Assembly: GCA_045578845.1 (NCBI GenBank) | Contig: JAZNLA010000036.1 | Span: forward strand, 1-44,541 | From: UMGS172 sp045578845 | GTDB taxonomy: Bacteria; Bacillota; Clostridia; Oscillospirales; Acutalibacteraceae | Length of the DNA stretch: 44,541 nucleotides | Direction of reading: 5' to 3' | In this document: positions 6,535-15,215 of the stretch, piece after piece | How the letters are laid out: each line of letters begins with the position of its first letter | Numbering within the stretch: the stretch's first letter is position 1 | The notes under the pieces: generated by a model | Database searches by the model: none | Told to the model about the DNA's origin: nothing | Seen by the model: the letters and a program-made list of their open reading frames with translations, nothing else | Made by a program: the position numbers and the translations under genes

Positions 6535-7965
6535 ATGGACAGAGCAAGCGGAGTTTTAATGCACATTTCCTCTCTTTTCGGCGATTATTCGACCGGCACA
6601 TTCGGAAAAGAGGCAAAATATTTTATTGATTTTTTAAATGACTGCGGTTTTAAATATTGGCAGGTTTTACCTTTCGGCATGGTTGACGAATGCAACTCAC
6701 CCTATAAATCATATTCGGCTTTCGGCGGAAACCCTTATTTTATAGACCCCGAAACACTTTTCAAAAAAGGTCTTATAACCAAAGAGGAACTTGACGGTGC
6801 CAAACAAAAAACACCCTATTCCTGCGAATTTGAGCGTCTTAACACCGAGCGTATGGAACTGCTTTCAGTCGCTTCAAAAAGGGTTGCCGACAAAGGAAAA
6901 ATTGAAAAATTTATTGAAGATAACCCCTATTTAAAAGAAACCTGCGAATTTTTAGCACTCAAAGAGGCTAACGGTGGAAAAGAATGGACAGAGTGGACTG
7001 TAAAAACTTCCGACCCCGACATTCTTTTTATGTGGAAATTTATAGAGTTCGAGTTTTTTGCCCAGTGGAAAGAAATTAAAGATTACGCACACTCTAAAAA
7101 TGTTAAAATCATCGGTGATATTCCCATTTACGTATCGTTTGACAGCAGTGATGTTTGGGGTAACAAAGATATGTTCTTGCTTAACAGCGACTACAAACCC
7201 AAAGAAGTTGCTGGAGTTCCGCCCGATTATTTTTCTGCCGACGGTCAACTTTGGGGCAACCCGCTTTATAATTGGGACAAAATGAAAGCCGATGGTTTTT
7301 CGTGGTGGAAAGCAAGACTGAGTATTATGTTTACACTGTTTGACGGTGTGCGAATTGACCATTTCAGAGGCATTGAGTCATATTGGAGTATACCAAGCAC
7401 CGCTAAAACCGCCAAAGAAGGCAGATGGGTTAAAGGTCCCGGAAAAGCATTTTGCGATATGGCAAACACTATAAGGGGTGACAGTTTTGTTATCGCCGAA
7501 GATTTGGGCGATATTACGAAAGAGGTATGCGACCTTGTAGAATACAGCGGTTTCCCCGGCATGAGGGTATTTCAGTTCGGCTTCCTATCCAACTGCGACA
7601 GTGCCCACCAACCGCACAATTATATTAACAATTGCATAGCCTACACCAGTACGCACGATAACAACACCCTGCTCGGCTATGTTTGGGAACTTGACAGTGC
7701 AACAAGAAAAGGTATGCTCGAATACTGTGGATTTGAGGGCGAAAATTGGGACTTGTGCTACGACAGTATTATAAGAACAATGCTCCAAAGCCATGCAGGT
7801 ACGGTTATATTCCCCATTCAAGACCTGCTTAAATATGGTTCGGACACAAGACTTAATATTCCCGGCAAAGCAGAAGGCAACTGGAGTTACCGCATAACCA
7901 AAGACCAGTTGGATACAATCGACCGTAAACTTTATAAAAAACTTAATTATCTATACAGAAGATAA
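6535..7965 (+). CDS. malQ: 4-alpha-glucanotransferase (amylomaltase, GH77)
   Basis: A 476-residue cytoplasmic disproportionating enzyme that transfers maltodextrin segments in glycogen and maltose metabolism. GH77 motifs are clear: GDIPIYVSFDSSDVWGN (near residue 194), VRIDHFRG with the nucleophile D275, VIAEDLG with acid/base E322, and TSTHDNNT with D375. Length is typical for bacterial amylomaltase without N-terminal extensions. The ATG has AAAGGAG 6 bp upstream. It is the last gene of the plus-strand operon and ends directly on a symmetric terminator shared with prfB. Confidence 0.96.
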   Translation: MDRASGVLMHISSLFGDYSTGTFGKEAKYFIDFLNDCGFKYWQVLPFGMVDECNSPYKSYSAFGGNPYFIDPETLFKKGLITKEELDGAKQKTPYSCEFERLNTERMELLSVASKRVADKGKIEKFIEDNPYLKETCEFLALKEANGGKEWTEWTVKTSDPDILFMWKFIEFEFFAQWKEIKDYAHSKNVKIIGDIPIYVSFDSSDVWGNKDMFLLNSDYKPKEVAGVPPDYFSADGQLWGNPLYNWDKMKADGFSWWKARLSIMFTLFDGVRIDHFRGIESYWSIPSTAKTAKEGRWVKGPGKAFCDMANTIRGDSFVIAEDLGDITKEVCDLVEYSGFPGMRVFQFGFLSNCDSAHQPHNYINNCIAYTSTHDNNTLLGYVWELDSATRKGMLEYCGFEGENWDLCYDSIIRTMLQSHAGTVIFPIQDLLKYGSDTRLNIPGKAEGNWSYRITKDQLDTIDRKLYKKLNYLYRR

Positions 7966-7997
7966 AAAAGAGCCGTGCTGCAGCACGGCTCTTTTTT
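7964..7997. terminator. Bidirectional terminator between malQ and prfB
   Basis: A perfect palindrome centred at 7980/7981: AAAAAAGAGCCGTGCTG (7964-7980) with CAGCACGGCTCTTTTTT (7981-7997). The A tract on one side and T tract on the other let it stop transcription from both convergent genes. The malQ stop codon overlaps its first bases. Confidence 0.9.
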
Positions 7998-8007
7998 AAA
8001 TATTAAC

Positions 8008-9141
8008 TTAATCAGCCGACGAATAGTCGCCAAGTTCATTTTTAGAGGCGGCTTTTAAATAGGCATTTATAAATCCGTCTAAATCGCCGTCCATAACCGC
8101 ACCGACGTTACCCGACTCAAAACCCGTTCTGTGGTCTTTGACAAGTGTATAGGGCATAAAAACATATGACCTAATCTGCGAACCCCATGCAATTTCCTTT
8201 TGCACACCTTTAATATCTTCTATTTTTTCAAAATGTTCACGCTCTTTAATTTCAACAAGTTTCGAGCGTAACATGGTCATGGCAACCTCCTTGTTTTGCA
8301 CCTGACTGCGTTCGTTTTGGCAGGCCACAACAATACCCGTCGGAATATGTGTTATACGGATAGCCGATTCGGTTTTATTGACGTGCTGACCGCCTGCACC
8401 GCTTGAACGGTAGGTATCGATTTTAAGGTCATCTTCCCTGATTTCAATATTAACATCTTTGGTGATTTCGGGCATAACCTCTAACGATGCAAAAGAAGTA
8501 TGTCTTCTGCCCGACGAGTCAAACGGCGAACAACGTACCAAACGGTGAACACCGTTTTCCCCCTTTAAATAGCCGTAAGCATTTTCGCCCGTTACGGTTA
8601 AAACGGCACTTTTAAGTCCCGCTTCTTCACCGTCTAAAAAGTCTACCATACTAACCTTAAAGCCATTGCTTTCGCCCCAATGCGTATACATACGGACAAG
8701 CATTTGGTTCCAGTCCTGTGCTTCGGTACCGCCTGCACCTGCGTGGAAGGTAAGAATGGCGTTGTTGTTATCATATTCGCCGATAAGAAGTGTTGACAGA
8801 CGCTGTTCTTCAAGACTTTTTTCAACCTCGTTAACACTCTCCACAACCTCGTCGAGCATTGAAAGGTCACCCTCTTCGTCTGCCATTTCAATCAACACCA
8901 ACGTATCTTCGTAAAGCGAAACAAGTTTTTCGTACTTTTCTATTTTACCTTTTAATTGACTTGTTTTCTGTTGAATACTCTGAGCCTTTTCAAGGTCGTT
9001 CCAAAAGTCAGGTGCAGATGCCTGTACCTCTAAACTTTCAACCTCTTTACGCAAAAAATCAAGCCCTAAAGCATCGCCGAGTTCTTTTATATCACTTGAA
9101 ACAGCAACAAGACGGCTCTTTTGTTCCTCAAACTGTAGCAT
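8008..9141 (-). CDS. prfB: Peptide chain release factor 2
   Basis: A 377-residue release factor that reads UGA and UAA and triggers peptide release. The stop-reading SPF tripeptide is at 205-207 (VRCSPFDSS) and the methylated catalytic GGQ at 250-252 (SSGAGGQHVNK). The N-terminal coiled-coil domain is complete. Unlike many bacterial prfB genes, the reading frame is continuous: at the usual programmed +1 frameshift position (residues 25-28) the codons run TTA GGG CTT GAT with no in-frame UGA. The ATG at 9139-9141 follows GGAAAGGAA, which lies in the prmA tail. It is translated just behind prmA, a gene pair that links methylation of L11 to termination. Confidence 0.97.
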   Translation of the reverse strand: MLQFEEQKSRLVAVSSDIKELGDALGLDFLRKEVESLEVQASAPDFWNDLEKAQSIQQKTSQLKGKIEKYEKLVSLYEDTLVLIEMADEEGDLSMLDEVVESVNEVEKSLEEQRLSTLLIGEYDNNNAILTFHAGAGGTEAQDWNQMLVRMYTHWGESNGFKVSMVDFLDGEEAGLKSAVLTVTGENAYGYLKGENGVHRLVRCSPFDSSGRRHTSFASLEVMPEITKDVNIEIREDDLKIDTYRSSGAGGQHVNKTESAIRITHIPTGIVVACQNERSQVQNKEVAMTMLRSKLVEIKEREHFEKIEDIKGVQKEIAWGSQIRSYVFMPYTLVKDHRTGFESGNVGAVMDGDLDGFINAYLKAASKNELGDYSSAD

Positions 9142-9144
9142 AAA

Positions 9145-10068
9145 TTATTCCTTTCCGAAAGTTACTGCAAATGCACGCCAATTTTCACATTCGCATTCAT
9201 CGATTATTTTAAATCCATGTTTTTTAAATGCCGACAAAACATCATGCTCTCTTACATCAATTATGCCCGAACATATAAAAAGTGAACCCGTATTCAAAAA
9301 CTCAGGTACGGTATCGAGTAAAGATATAATAACATCTGCAACGATATTGGCACAAACTATATCATATTTACCGTTTACTTTTTCTAAGAGGTCACCCTCT
9401 AAATACTCTGTTCTTTCACCGACATCGTTGATTTCGGCATTTTCTTTTGCAACCTTAACGGCTACAGGGTCTATATCCACACCTATGGCTGATTTTGCAC
9501 CCAAAAGCACCGATGCAATGCTTAAAATTCCACTTCCGCTGCCTATATCAAGCAATGTACTGTCTTTTTCTACGTACTTTTCAAGCAGTTCCAAACACAT
9601 TTTGGTAGTAGCATGTGTACCCGTACCGAAAGCGGCACCGGGGTCAATGCTCAAAACCGCACGGTCGGTTTGAGGTTTGGGCTCCCAACTCGGTCTTATG
9701 ACAAGTTTCTTGCCTATTTCGGTTGTTTTGAAAAACTTTTTCCAATTATCCGCCCACTGCTTTTCGTCAACGGTACCGAGGTCAACCGAGCAGTCTATCC
9801 CCTCTGCCTCATACCTTGCTTTAAGATACTCTACAGCCTCTAACGGGTTTTCCTCTTTACTTATATAAATGTGTATAATAGACACTGTGCGGTCTTTTTT
9901 AAGTAAATCTTCATCGATAAGGTCAATATGTGCAATTTCCCAAGCGTCCTTTTCGAGTGAAGAATAATCCTCTACATAAATGCCGTACGGAACTACCATA
10001 TTGGCTATAGCCTCAGCCGTTTCGGTTTTACTGCCGTCAACACTAATTTTAATTTCTGTCCATTCCAA
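9145..10068 (-). CDS. prmA: Ribosomal protein L11 methyltransferase
   Basis: An SAM-dependent methyltransferase that trimethylates ribosomal protein L11. The C-terminal Rossmann domain shows LLDIGSGSGILSIASVLLGA (motif I) followed by GVDIDPVAV and the motif IV segment CANIVADVI. The N-terminal half is the PrmA substrate-binding domain. An open frame reaches an ATG at 10086, but I chose the TTG at 10066-10068 because GGAGG (10082-10078) lies 9 bp upstream and the protein then begins MEWTEIKI, as PrmA proteins do (MKW(S/T)E). It gives 307 residues. prfB follows 3 bp downstream. Confidence 0.94.
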   Translation of the reverse strand: MEWTEIKISVDGSKTETAEAIANMVVPYGIYVEDYSSLEKDAWEIAHIDLIDEDLLKKDRTVSIIHIYISKEENPLEAVEYLKARYEAEGIDCSVDLGTVDEKQWADNWKKFFKTTEIGKKLVIRPSWEPKPQTDRAVLSIDPGAAFGTGTHATTKMCLELLEKYVEKDSTLLDIGSGSGILSIASVLLGAKSAIGVDIDPVAVKVAKENAEINDVGERTEYLEGDLLEKVNGKYDIVCANIVADVIISLLDTVPEFLNTGSLFICSGIIDVREHDVLSAFKKHGFKIIDECECENWRAFAVTFGKE

Positions 10069-10154
10069 AACACTATACCTCCACATTAACTCACCTTATT
10101 GTATCACATCTTTTATATAAAATAAACATTAAATTTTACTATTATCAAAAATAA

Positions 10155-10183
10155 TTGATTTTTTTACAGTACTATAGTATAAT
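10155..10183 (+). promoter_or_regulatory. Promoter of the P-type ATPase gene
   Basis: TTGATT (10155-10160), 17-bp spacer, consensus TATAAT (10178-10183), 36 bp before the ATG at 10219. The start has GTTAGGTGG as ribosome site. Confidence 0.75.
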
Positions 10184-10218
10184 CAATATATATTACTTAT
10201 TATGTTAGGTGGTATTCT

Positions 10219-12822
10219 ATGATTTGGCACAGTTCTTCTGCTGAGGAAGTATTGGCAGAACTTAATACAGATAAGGATGTCGGTCTTACTACCGATGAAG
10301 CCAAAGAAAGATTGGGCGATTTCGGCAAAAATCTTTCGGTTAATGAAGAAGAAATCAGCAAACGTGCGGCTCTTATGAAACAACTAAAAAAGCCGTCTGT
10401 TATAATTTTACTTTGTTTGCTTGTCATATATGTTTTACGCGAATTGGCAACAGGCAGAAATTCCTTTTTACTTCCTATTGTTGCATTTATAATAGTGCTC
10501 ATAAAAGAAACCCTTTGTATACTTTTTGAATACCATTCAAGAAATATGTTGGCTCAACTGAAAAACAGTATTAAGGTTTCGGCTAATGTTATAAGAAACG
10601 GTGAAATCGTTTCGGTTTCGGGCAAAAATATCGTACCGGGTGATATTTTGGTACTTGAAGCCGGTGACTTTATTCCTGCCGATGCAAGGATTATAGAGGC
10701 TACAGGGCTTAGATGTGATGAGTCGGTGCTGTTCGGCGAAAAAGGTGTGATAGTTGTTCCCAAAAACGGCGATGCCGTTTTAGAAGACCACGCACTTATA
10801 AAAGACCGCGTAAATATGCTATACTGCGGTTGCCACGTTATGACCGGAAGTTGTTTAGCCGTTGTTGTTGAAACCGGCTCAAATGCTGAAATTCGCAGAA
10901 GTGTCATTAAAGAAAAGGTCTTTTTCCATAAAGGAATACAGGAAAAAATTGCCGACCGCCACAGAGATTTTTTAAAGGTATTTAAAGGCATAGCGTTCGG
11001 TGCTTCGGCGGTTATTGTTATTCTCGGTACTTTTGTCACAAAAGGCGACCTTGGTTGGGGCAAGTTTTTGGAAAGCCTTATCGCCGCAGTTGCTTTTTAC
11101 ATTTCGATAGTACCGGGCAGTTATCCAACCCGTCTTGCCTGCCTCTTAGTCCTCGGTATCAAACGTTTTGAGAAAGACAAGGCTATTATTTTCAACCCCC
11201 AAACAATAGAAAAGTTGGCGGGCGTAACGGTTATATGTTCCGATAAAACAGGCACACTAACCCAAAACAGAATGTCACTCCAAAAAGTTTTCGACGGCGA
11301 AAAGGTAATAGATTTAAGCCATGACAGTATAACAAGACAATGTGAAATAGCCATGCGTTTCGGCTCACTTTCTTGCGACACTGCAGATAGTGACAACGCC
11401 GACCATACCGAAACAGCCTTAATTTCGGCGGCTACAAGATATTTAAACATTGTAAAATCGGATTTTGATGCAGAATTTCCGCGTATTGCATCTATTCCTT
11501 TAACACCCGAACGCAAGATTAAAACCTCGGTAAATATGATTGAAGGCAAGGTCTTTGACATTGTTAGAGGTGCCCCTGATATCATACTTGAACGTTGTAT
11601 CTCGGTGGATTATGACTCCGTAAAGAAAGCGTACGAGGAAATGTGCAGCGAGGGACTTAGAGTTCTTGCCATTTCATACAAAGTGCTTGACGAGGTCCCC
11701 ACAGCACCTACACCCGAAATGCTCGAAAACGATTTGCAGTTTTTAGGACTTTTCGGTATTTCGGACCGCGAGCGAAAAGGCGTTGCTTCGGAAATTGAAC
11801 TTTGCAAAAACGCAGGTATTTCCACCGTTATGTTTACAGGCGACCACATAAATACCGCCGCGGCAATAGCGGAAAAAATCGGTATTTTAGATGAAGAAAC
11901 ACTTGCTGTTACAGGCGAGCAGTTAGACGAATTATCAGATGCCGAACTTTCAACCGTTGCAGGCAAAATAAGGGTTTGTGCCCGAATTTCGCAAGACCAA
12001 AGAATAAGAATGGTTGAGGCACTGCACTCAAACGAAGAAACGGTACTTTTAACCGCCGACAGTGCGGCAAACTTTATTCCCATGGACTATGCCGATGTCG
12101 GTTGTGCCATGGGAAGAACAGGTACAGACGTTGCCAAAGGCAACGCCGATTTGGTTGTTGCCGACGACAGTTTCTCGTCTATTGTAAGAGCAATCAGAAA
12201 CGCAAGAGGAATTTTCGGAAACTTCTCAAAATATGTCAACTACTATATTTCGCTTTGTGCCTGTGTATTTATCACCACCGCGGTTGACACCTGTATTTTC
12301 CGTACTGTATTCCCCTCTTCGCCGCTCATTTTATTCGGTGCCGTATTTGCTCTTTTATTCCCGATATTTGCCATAGGTTACGAAACCGCCGACAAGAGTA
12401 TTATGAAGGCAGCACCCAAAACGGTCGGCGAAAAAATGCTTGATTATAAAGAACTTATAATGTCAGCAATAATGGGCGTTGCCGTTTCGGTTGTGCCGAT
12501 TTTGGTGTCGGTGCTAACCTTAGAAGATGACGGCTCTAAAACGGTAACATTCGTAGCATTGGTGTTTTCGCTTGTTTATTACATGTTTATATCGCGTTCG
12601 CCCGAACTTTTCTACAAACGAATTTTACACAACAGATTTATGGTTATAGTATCGGCAATAGCAATAGCGGTTACAATCATTATTGCCGCCACACCATTGG
12701 GTTTGCTTTTCGGTTTAGCCGAAGCCAAGGTTACAAGTTGGCTAATTGCAATTCTTCTTCCTCTTGCAATCCCCATTGTATTTGAAACACTTAAATTTTT
12801 CGGTATTACGGTAAATAAATAG
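10219..12822 (+). CDS. Divergent P-type ATPase (P2-like) lacking canonical ion-site motifs
   Basis: An 867-residue membrane ATPase with the P2 architecture: cation-ATPase N domain, ten likely membrane segments, actuator, phosphorylation and nucleotide domains. The phosphorylation site SDKTGTLTQN (D342), RGAPD (450-454) and MFTGDH (539-543) are kept. Other signatures are changed. The actuator TGES is FGEK (172-175). The M4 PEGLP motif is PGSYP (299-303). The hinge TGDGVND reads TADSAAN (612-618), keeping the first Asp but losing the second. M6 (about 703-720) lacks the N..D pair of calcium pumps, and M5 lacks the Glu. So it may autophosphorylate, but the known Ca2+ ligands are absent. It may move another substrate or act as a sensor. 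It stands alone between its own promoter and terminator. Confidence 0.85.
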   Translation: MIWHSSSAEEVLAELNTDKDVGLTTDEAKERLGDFGKNLSVNEEEISKRAALMKQLKKPSVIILLCLLVIYVLRELATGRNSFLLPIVAFIIVLIKETLCILFEYHSRNMLAQLKNSIKVSANVIRNGEIVSVSGKNIVPGDILVLEAGDFIPADARIIEATGLRCDESVLFGEKGVIVVPKNGDAVLEDHALIKDRVNMLYCGCHVMTGSCLAVVVETGSNAEIRRSVIKEKVFFHKGIQEKIADRHRDFLKVFKGIAFGASAVIVILGTFVTKGDLGWGKFLESLIAAVAFYISIVPGSYPTRLACLLVLGIKRFEKDKAIIFNPQTIEKLAGVTVICSDKTGTLTQNRMSLQKVFDGEKVIDLSHDSITRQCEIAMRFGSLSCDTADSDNADHTETALISAATRYLNIVKSDFDAEFPRIASIPLTPERKIKTSVNMIEGKVFDIVRGAPDIILERCISVDYDSVKKAYEEMCSEGLRVLAISYKVLDEVPTAPTPEMLENDLQFLGLFGISDRERKGVASEIELCKNAGISTVMFTGDHINTAAAIAEKIGILDEETLAVTGEQLDELSDAELSTVAGKIRVCARISQDQRIRMVEALHSNEETVLLTADSAANFIPMDYADVGCAMGRTGTDVAKGNADLVVADDSFSSIVRAIRNARGIFGNFSKYVNYYISLCACVFITTAVDTCIFRTVFPSSPLILFGAVFALLFPIFAIGYETADKSIMKAAPKTVGEKMLDYKELIMSAIMGVAVSVVPILVSVLTLEDDGSKTVTFVALVFSLVYYMFISRSPELFYKRILHNRFMVIVSAIAIAVTIIIAATPLGLLFGLAEAKVTSWLIAILLPLAIPIVFETLKFFGITVNK

Positions 12823-12833
12823 AAAAATACATA

Positions 12834-12897
12834 AAACAAACGGTCTTTGGGACACCCTCCGTAAGGAAGGTGTCACAAAGACCGTTTGTTTTTTTAT
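12834..12897. terminator. Long bidirectional terminator between the ATPase gene and rpiB
   Basis: AAACAAACGGTCTTTG (12834-12849) pairs with CAAAGACCGTTTGTTT (12876-12891), and an inner stem GACACC/GGTGTC extends it. A and T tracts flank both sides, which suits the two convergent genes. Confidence 0.88.
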
Positions 12898-12899
12898 AC

Positions 12900-13361
12900 T
12901 TATTTATTTTCAATAGCCATAACAGCCGCAACTCTGCGGTCGTGTCTTCCGCCCTCATAATCGGTGTTTATAAACAAATCAACCATTTCACATGCTATGC
13001 CGGGTCCTATTACTCTACCGCCAAGGCATAAAACATTAGCATCATTATGAAGTCTTGTAAACTTAGCCGAAAAGGTTTCGGAACAAGCGGCAGCACGGAT
13101 ACCCTTTACCTTATTTGCCGCCATAGACATTCCAATACCTGTTCCGCAAACAAGCACGCCGAGTTTAACTTCTCCTTTTATTATGGCGTCGGTCACCTTA
13201 ACGGCAATATCGGGATAGTCTACCGACCCTGCATCATATGCACCGAAATCTTTAACTTCCACTCCGTTTTCTTTCAAATGTGCAATAATTTGGTTTTTGA
13301 GTTCAAAACCGCCGTGGTCACAACCAATACCCAAAATATCTCCCTTTTTAAAATCTGCCAT
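12900..13361 (-). CDS. rpiB: Ribose-5-phosphate isomerase B
   Basis: A 153-residue isomerase of the RpiB/LacAB family that interconverts ribose-5-phosphate and ribulose-5-phosphate in the pentose phosphate pathway. Motifs are IGCDHGGFELKN at the start, VDYPDIAVKV, the active-site loop LVCGTGIGMSMAANK, and HNDANVLCLGGRVIG. An upstream in-frame ATG at 13379 lies within tsaB. I chose the ATG at 13361 (MADFKKGD), just after the tsaB stop, with AAAGGGG about 9 bp upstream. It is the last gene of the long minus-strand gene train. Confidence 0.93.
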   Translation of the reverse strand: MADFKKGDILGIGCDHGGFELKNQIIAHLKENGVEVKDFGAYDAGSVDYPDIAVKVTDAIIKGEVKLGVLVCGTGIGMSMAANKVKGIRAAACSETFSAKFTRLHNDANVLCLGGRVIGPGIACEMVDLFINTDYEGGRHDRRVAAVMAIENK

Positions 13362-13362
13362 T

Positions 13363-14082
13363 TTATTTTCCCCTTTCAAGTTTTGATTTTAATTCGCGTT
13401 CGGCTTGAGGAAGCCGTAAGTATAAAGGCAACAATTCTTCTGATGTAACCATTTTGCCGTTTTTAAAATCTTTTTCTGCCGCAAGGCAAACGCCTGCCGC
13501 CCTCTGCCTTTTAAGATGTACAGGTGCTAATTTCACCGTTTTAATTTGGTTTTCGGTGCTTTTATAAAACATGTCGGCACCGTCACCTACTGCAAATATA
13601 GGCAGACTATCTCTAGCGGATAATTCCTTGATTTCTGCAAGTAAATCATCACAAAGCAATGCTCTGTCGGGCGTAATTCTTTCGACCTCACCGTTTTTTA
13701 TACGAAAAATCGCATTGTAAAACTGATTGCATCTCGCATCCATAACCGCACATACATAGCAATCAAACGCCGACATATTATATGCCATGGCTTGGAGTAC
13801 CGAAACGGGCACAATGCTTTTTTTGTTAGCCGCAGTAAGTCCTTTTACTGCACTGACACCAATTCTAACCCCTGTAAAAGATCCAGGTCCTACGGTTACG
13901 GCAAAAACATCAATGTCGTTTATGTTCAGGTTTAATAACGACAGTGTATGTTCCACCATTGGCATTAAGGTTTCAGAATGTGTGGTTTTTATATCAAGAA
14001 AATTTTCGGCAACAAGTTTGCCGTCATTAAATACGGCACAGGACACAGGTGATGCCGTACATTCAATACCAAGCATTATCAT
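13363..14082 (-). CDS. tsaB: tRNA threonylcarbamoyladenosine biosynthesis protein TsaB
   Basis: A 239-residue ASKHA-fold protein that, with TsaD and TsaE, installs t6A at position 37 of ANN-decoding tRNAs. It begins MIMLGIECTASPVSCAVF (phosphate-1 region) and has the TsaB signature VGPGSFTGVRIGVSAVKGL. Its N-terminal dimer domain is typical; the C-terminal part is more variable. tsaE lies immediately upstream, the common Firmicutes arrangement. rimI and tsaD, which often follow, are absent here and rpiB takes their place. The start is preceded by AGAGGA. Confidence 0.93.
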   Translation of the reverse strand: MIMLGIECTASPVSCAVFNDGKLVAENFLDIKTTHSETLMPMVEHTLSLLNLNINDIDVFAVTVGPGSFTGVRIGVSAVKGLTAANKKSIVPVSVLQAMAYNMSAFDCYVCAVMDARCNQFYNAIFRIKNGEVERITPDRALLCDDLLAEIKELSARDSLPIFAVGDGADMFYKSTENQIKTVKLAPVHLKRQRAAGVCLAAEKDFKNGKMVTSEELLPLYLRLPQAERELKSKLERGK

Positions 14083-14094
14083 ACTATTTTCCTC

Positions 14095-14517
14095 TTACCT
14101 CGTTACGGTGATTTTTCTGTCGTTACCGCCTGTATTTTCAATATTGATGGTTACTGTATTTTCGGGTAACGCCGACTCAATATTTTCACTCCACTCAACA
14201 AGCAGTACACCGCCTGCTTTCAAGTATTCAAAATATCCCGTAGTGTAAAGGTCATACCAATCACTTACTCTATACATATCGAAATGGTAAATATCAAGCC
14301 TGCCGCCTAAATACTCATTTATAAGGGCAAAGGTAGGCGAATTTACATCACCTTTATAACCCATACCCCTTGCAAAACCGCGTGTAAAACAGGTTTTCCC
14401 CGCACCGAGGTCACCTTTAAAGGCAAAAACATCACCCGATTTTGCCGTTTTTGATATTTCTTCGGCTAACCTTTCGGTATCACCTGCCGAATGAGTTACA
14501 AAAACTTCGGTATTCAT
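14095..14517 (-). CDS. tsaE: t6A biosynthesis ATPase TsaE
   Basis: A 140-residue P-loop ATPase that cycles the TsaB-TsaD complex during t6A formation. The Walker A is GDLGAGKT (about residues 35-42), followed by TRGFARGMG, and the family motif VNSPTFALINEY comes at about 59-70. Length is normal. It sits 12 bp upstream of tsaB and 17 bp downstream of ktrA, so it belongs to the same transcript. Confidence 0.94.
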   Translation of the reverse strand: MNTEVFVTHSAGDTERLAEEISKTAKSGDVFAFKGDLGAGKTCFTRGFARGMGYKGDVNSPTFALINEYLGGRLDIYHFDMYRVSDWYDLYTTGYFEYLKAGGVLLVEWSENIESALPENTVTINIENTGGNDRKITVTR

Positions 14518-14534
14518 GTTTTGCTCCCCTTTTA

Positions 14535-15206
14535 TTATTTTAATTCTGCTAATTTATTAAGCCCCTCTTTAGAGCCGGATACAAACAGTATGTCGCTCTC
14601 TTTAAAACAGTAATCGGGCATAACGGTTTCGTATATTTTAGTTTTGTTTTCAATGGCAATAATATTAACACCGTATTTACCGCGGAAATTAGTTTCCAAA
14701 ACAGTTTTACCGACAATTTCACTCGGCACTGTAAGTTTTGAAATATTAAGTTTTTCGCTCAACTGAATATAATCAAGCACTGTCGATGCCTCTAAACGGT
14801 GGGCAAGTCTTATTGCAATATCGCGTTCGGGATATACAACCTCAGCACCCAATTTTTCCAGTATTTCACCGTGCTCGGCACTTCTTGCTTTAGCAATAAC
14901 ATGAGGTACACCGAGGCTGACAAGATTAAGGGTTGTGAGAATAGAAGTGTCCAACTGTTCGCCTATACAAAGCACAACTATATCACAATTTTGAATACCG
15001 GTTTCCTCTAAAGTTTTCTTTTCCAAATTCTTAACAATAAAGGCATTTTCGGTATATTCACGCAGTTCTCTGATTTTTTCCTCATCGCGGTCGAGAACTA
15101 TAAAATCGGCATCTGAAGTAGCAAGTTCCAAAGCCAAAGCGTACCCGAAACGTCCCAAACCGATAATTCCGTAAGTATTCTTTTGATTTATATTTTTTTT
15201 AAACAT
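14535..15206 (-). CDS. ktrA: Ktr potassium uptake regulatory subunit (RCK domain)
   Basis: A 223-residue cytoplasmic gating ring subunit of the KtrAB potassium transporter. The N-terminal Rossmann fold binds nucleotide through GIIGLGRFGYALALELA and the acidic VLDRDEEKI. A C-terminal TrkA-C domain (from about residue 140) follows; in relatives it binds c-di-AMP. It is 9 bp downstream of ktrB. The same operon carries cell-envelope genes upstream and tRNA-modification genes downstream. Confidence 0.93.
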   Translation of the reverse strand: MFKKNINQKNTYGIIGLGRFGYALALELATSDADFIVLDRDEEKIRELREYTENAFIVKNLEKKTLEETGIQNCDIVVLCIGEQLDTSILTTLNLVSLGVPHVIAKARSAEHGEILEKLGAEVVYPERDIAIRLAHRLEASTVLDYIQLSEKLNISKLTVPSEIVGKTVLETNFRGKYGVNIIAIENKTKIYETVMPDYCFKESDILFVSGSKEGLNKLAELK

Positions 15207-15215
15207 AATTTCACC

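Noticed and set aside
8666..8914. Open frame of 82 codons on the plus strand opposite prfB
   Set aside because: It is a shadow of a strongly conserved gene, has no ribosome site and an improbable Ser/Arg-rich composition. Many similar frames opposite mnmE, guaB, fucI and the ATPase gene were dropped for the same reason.
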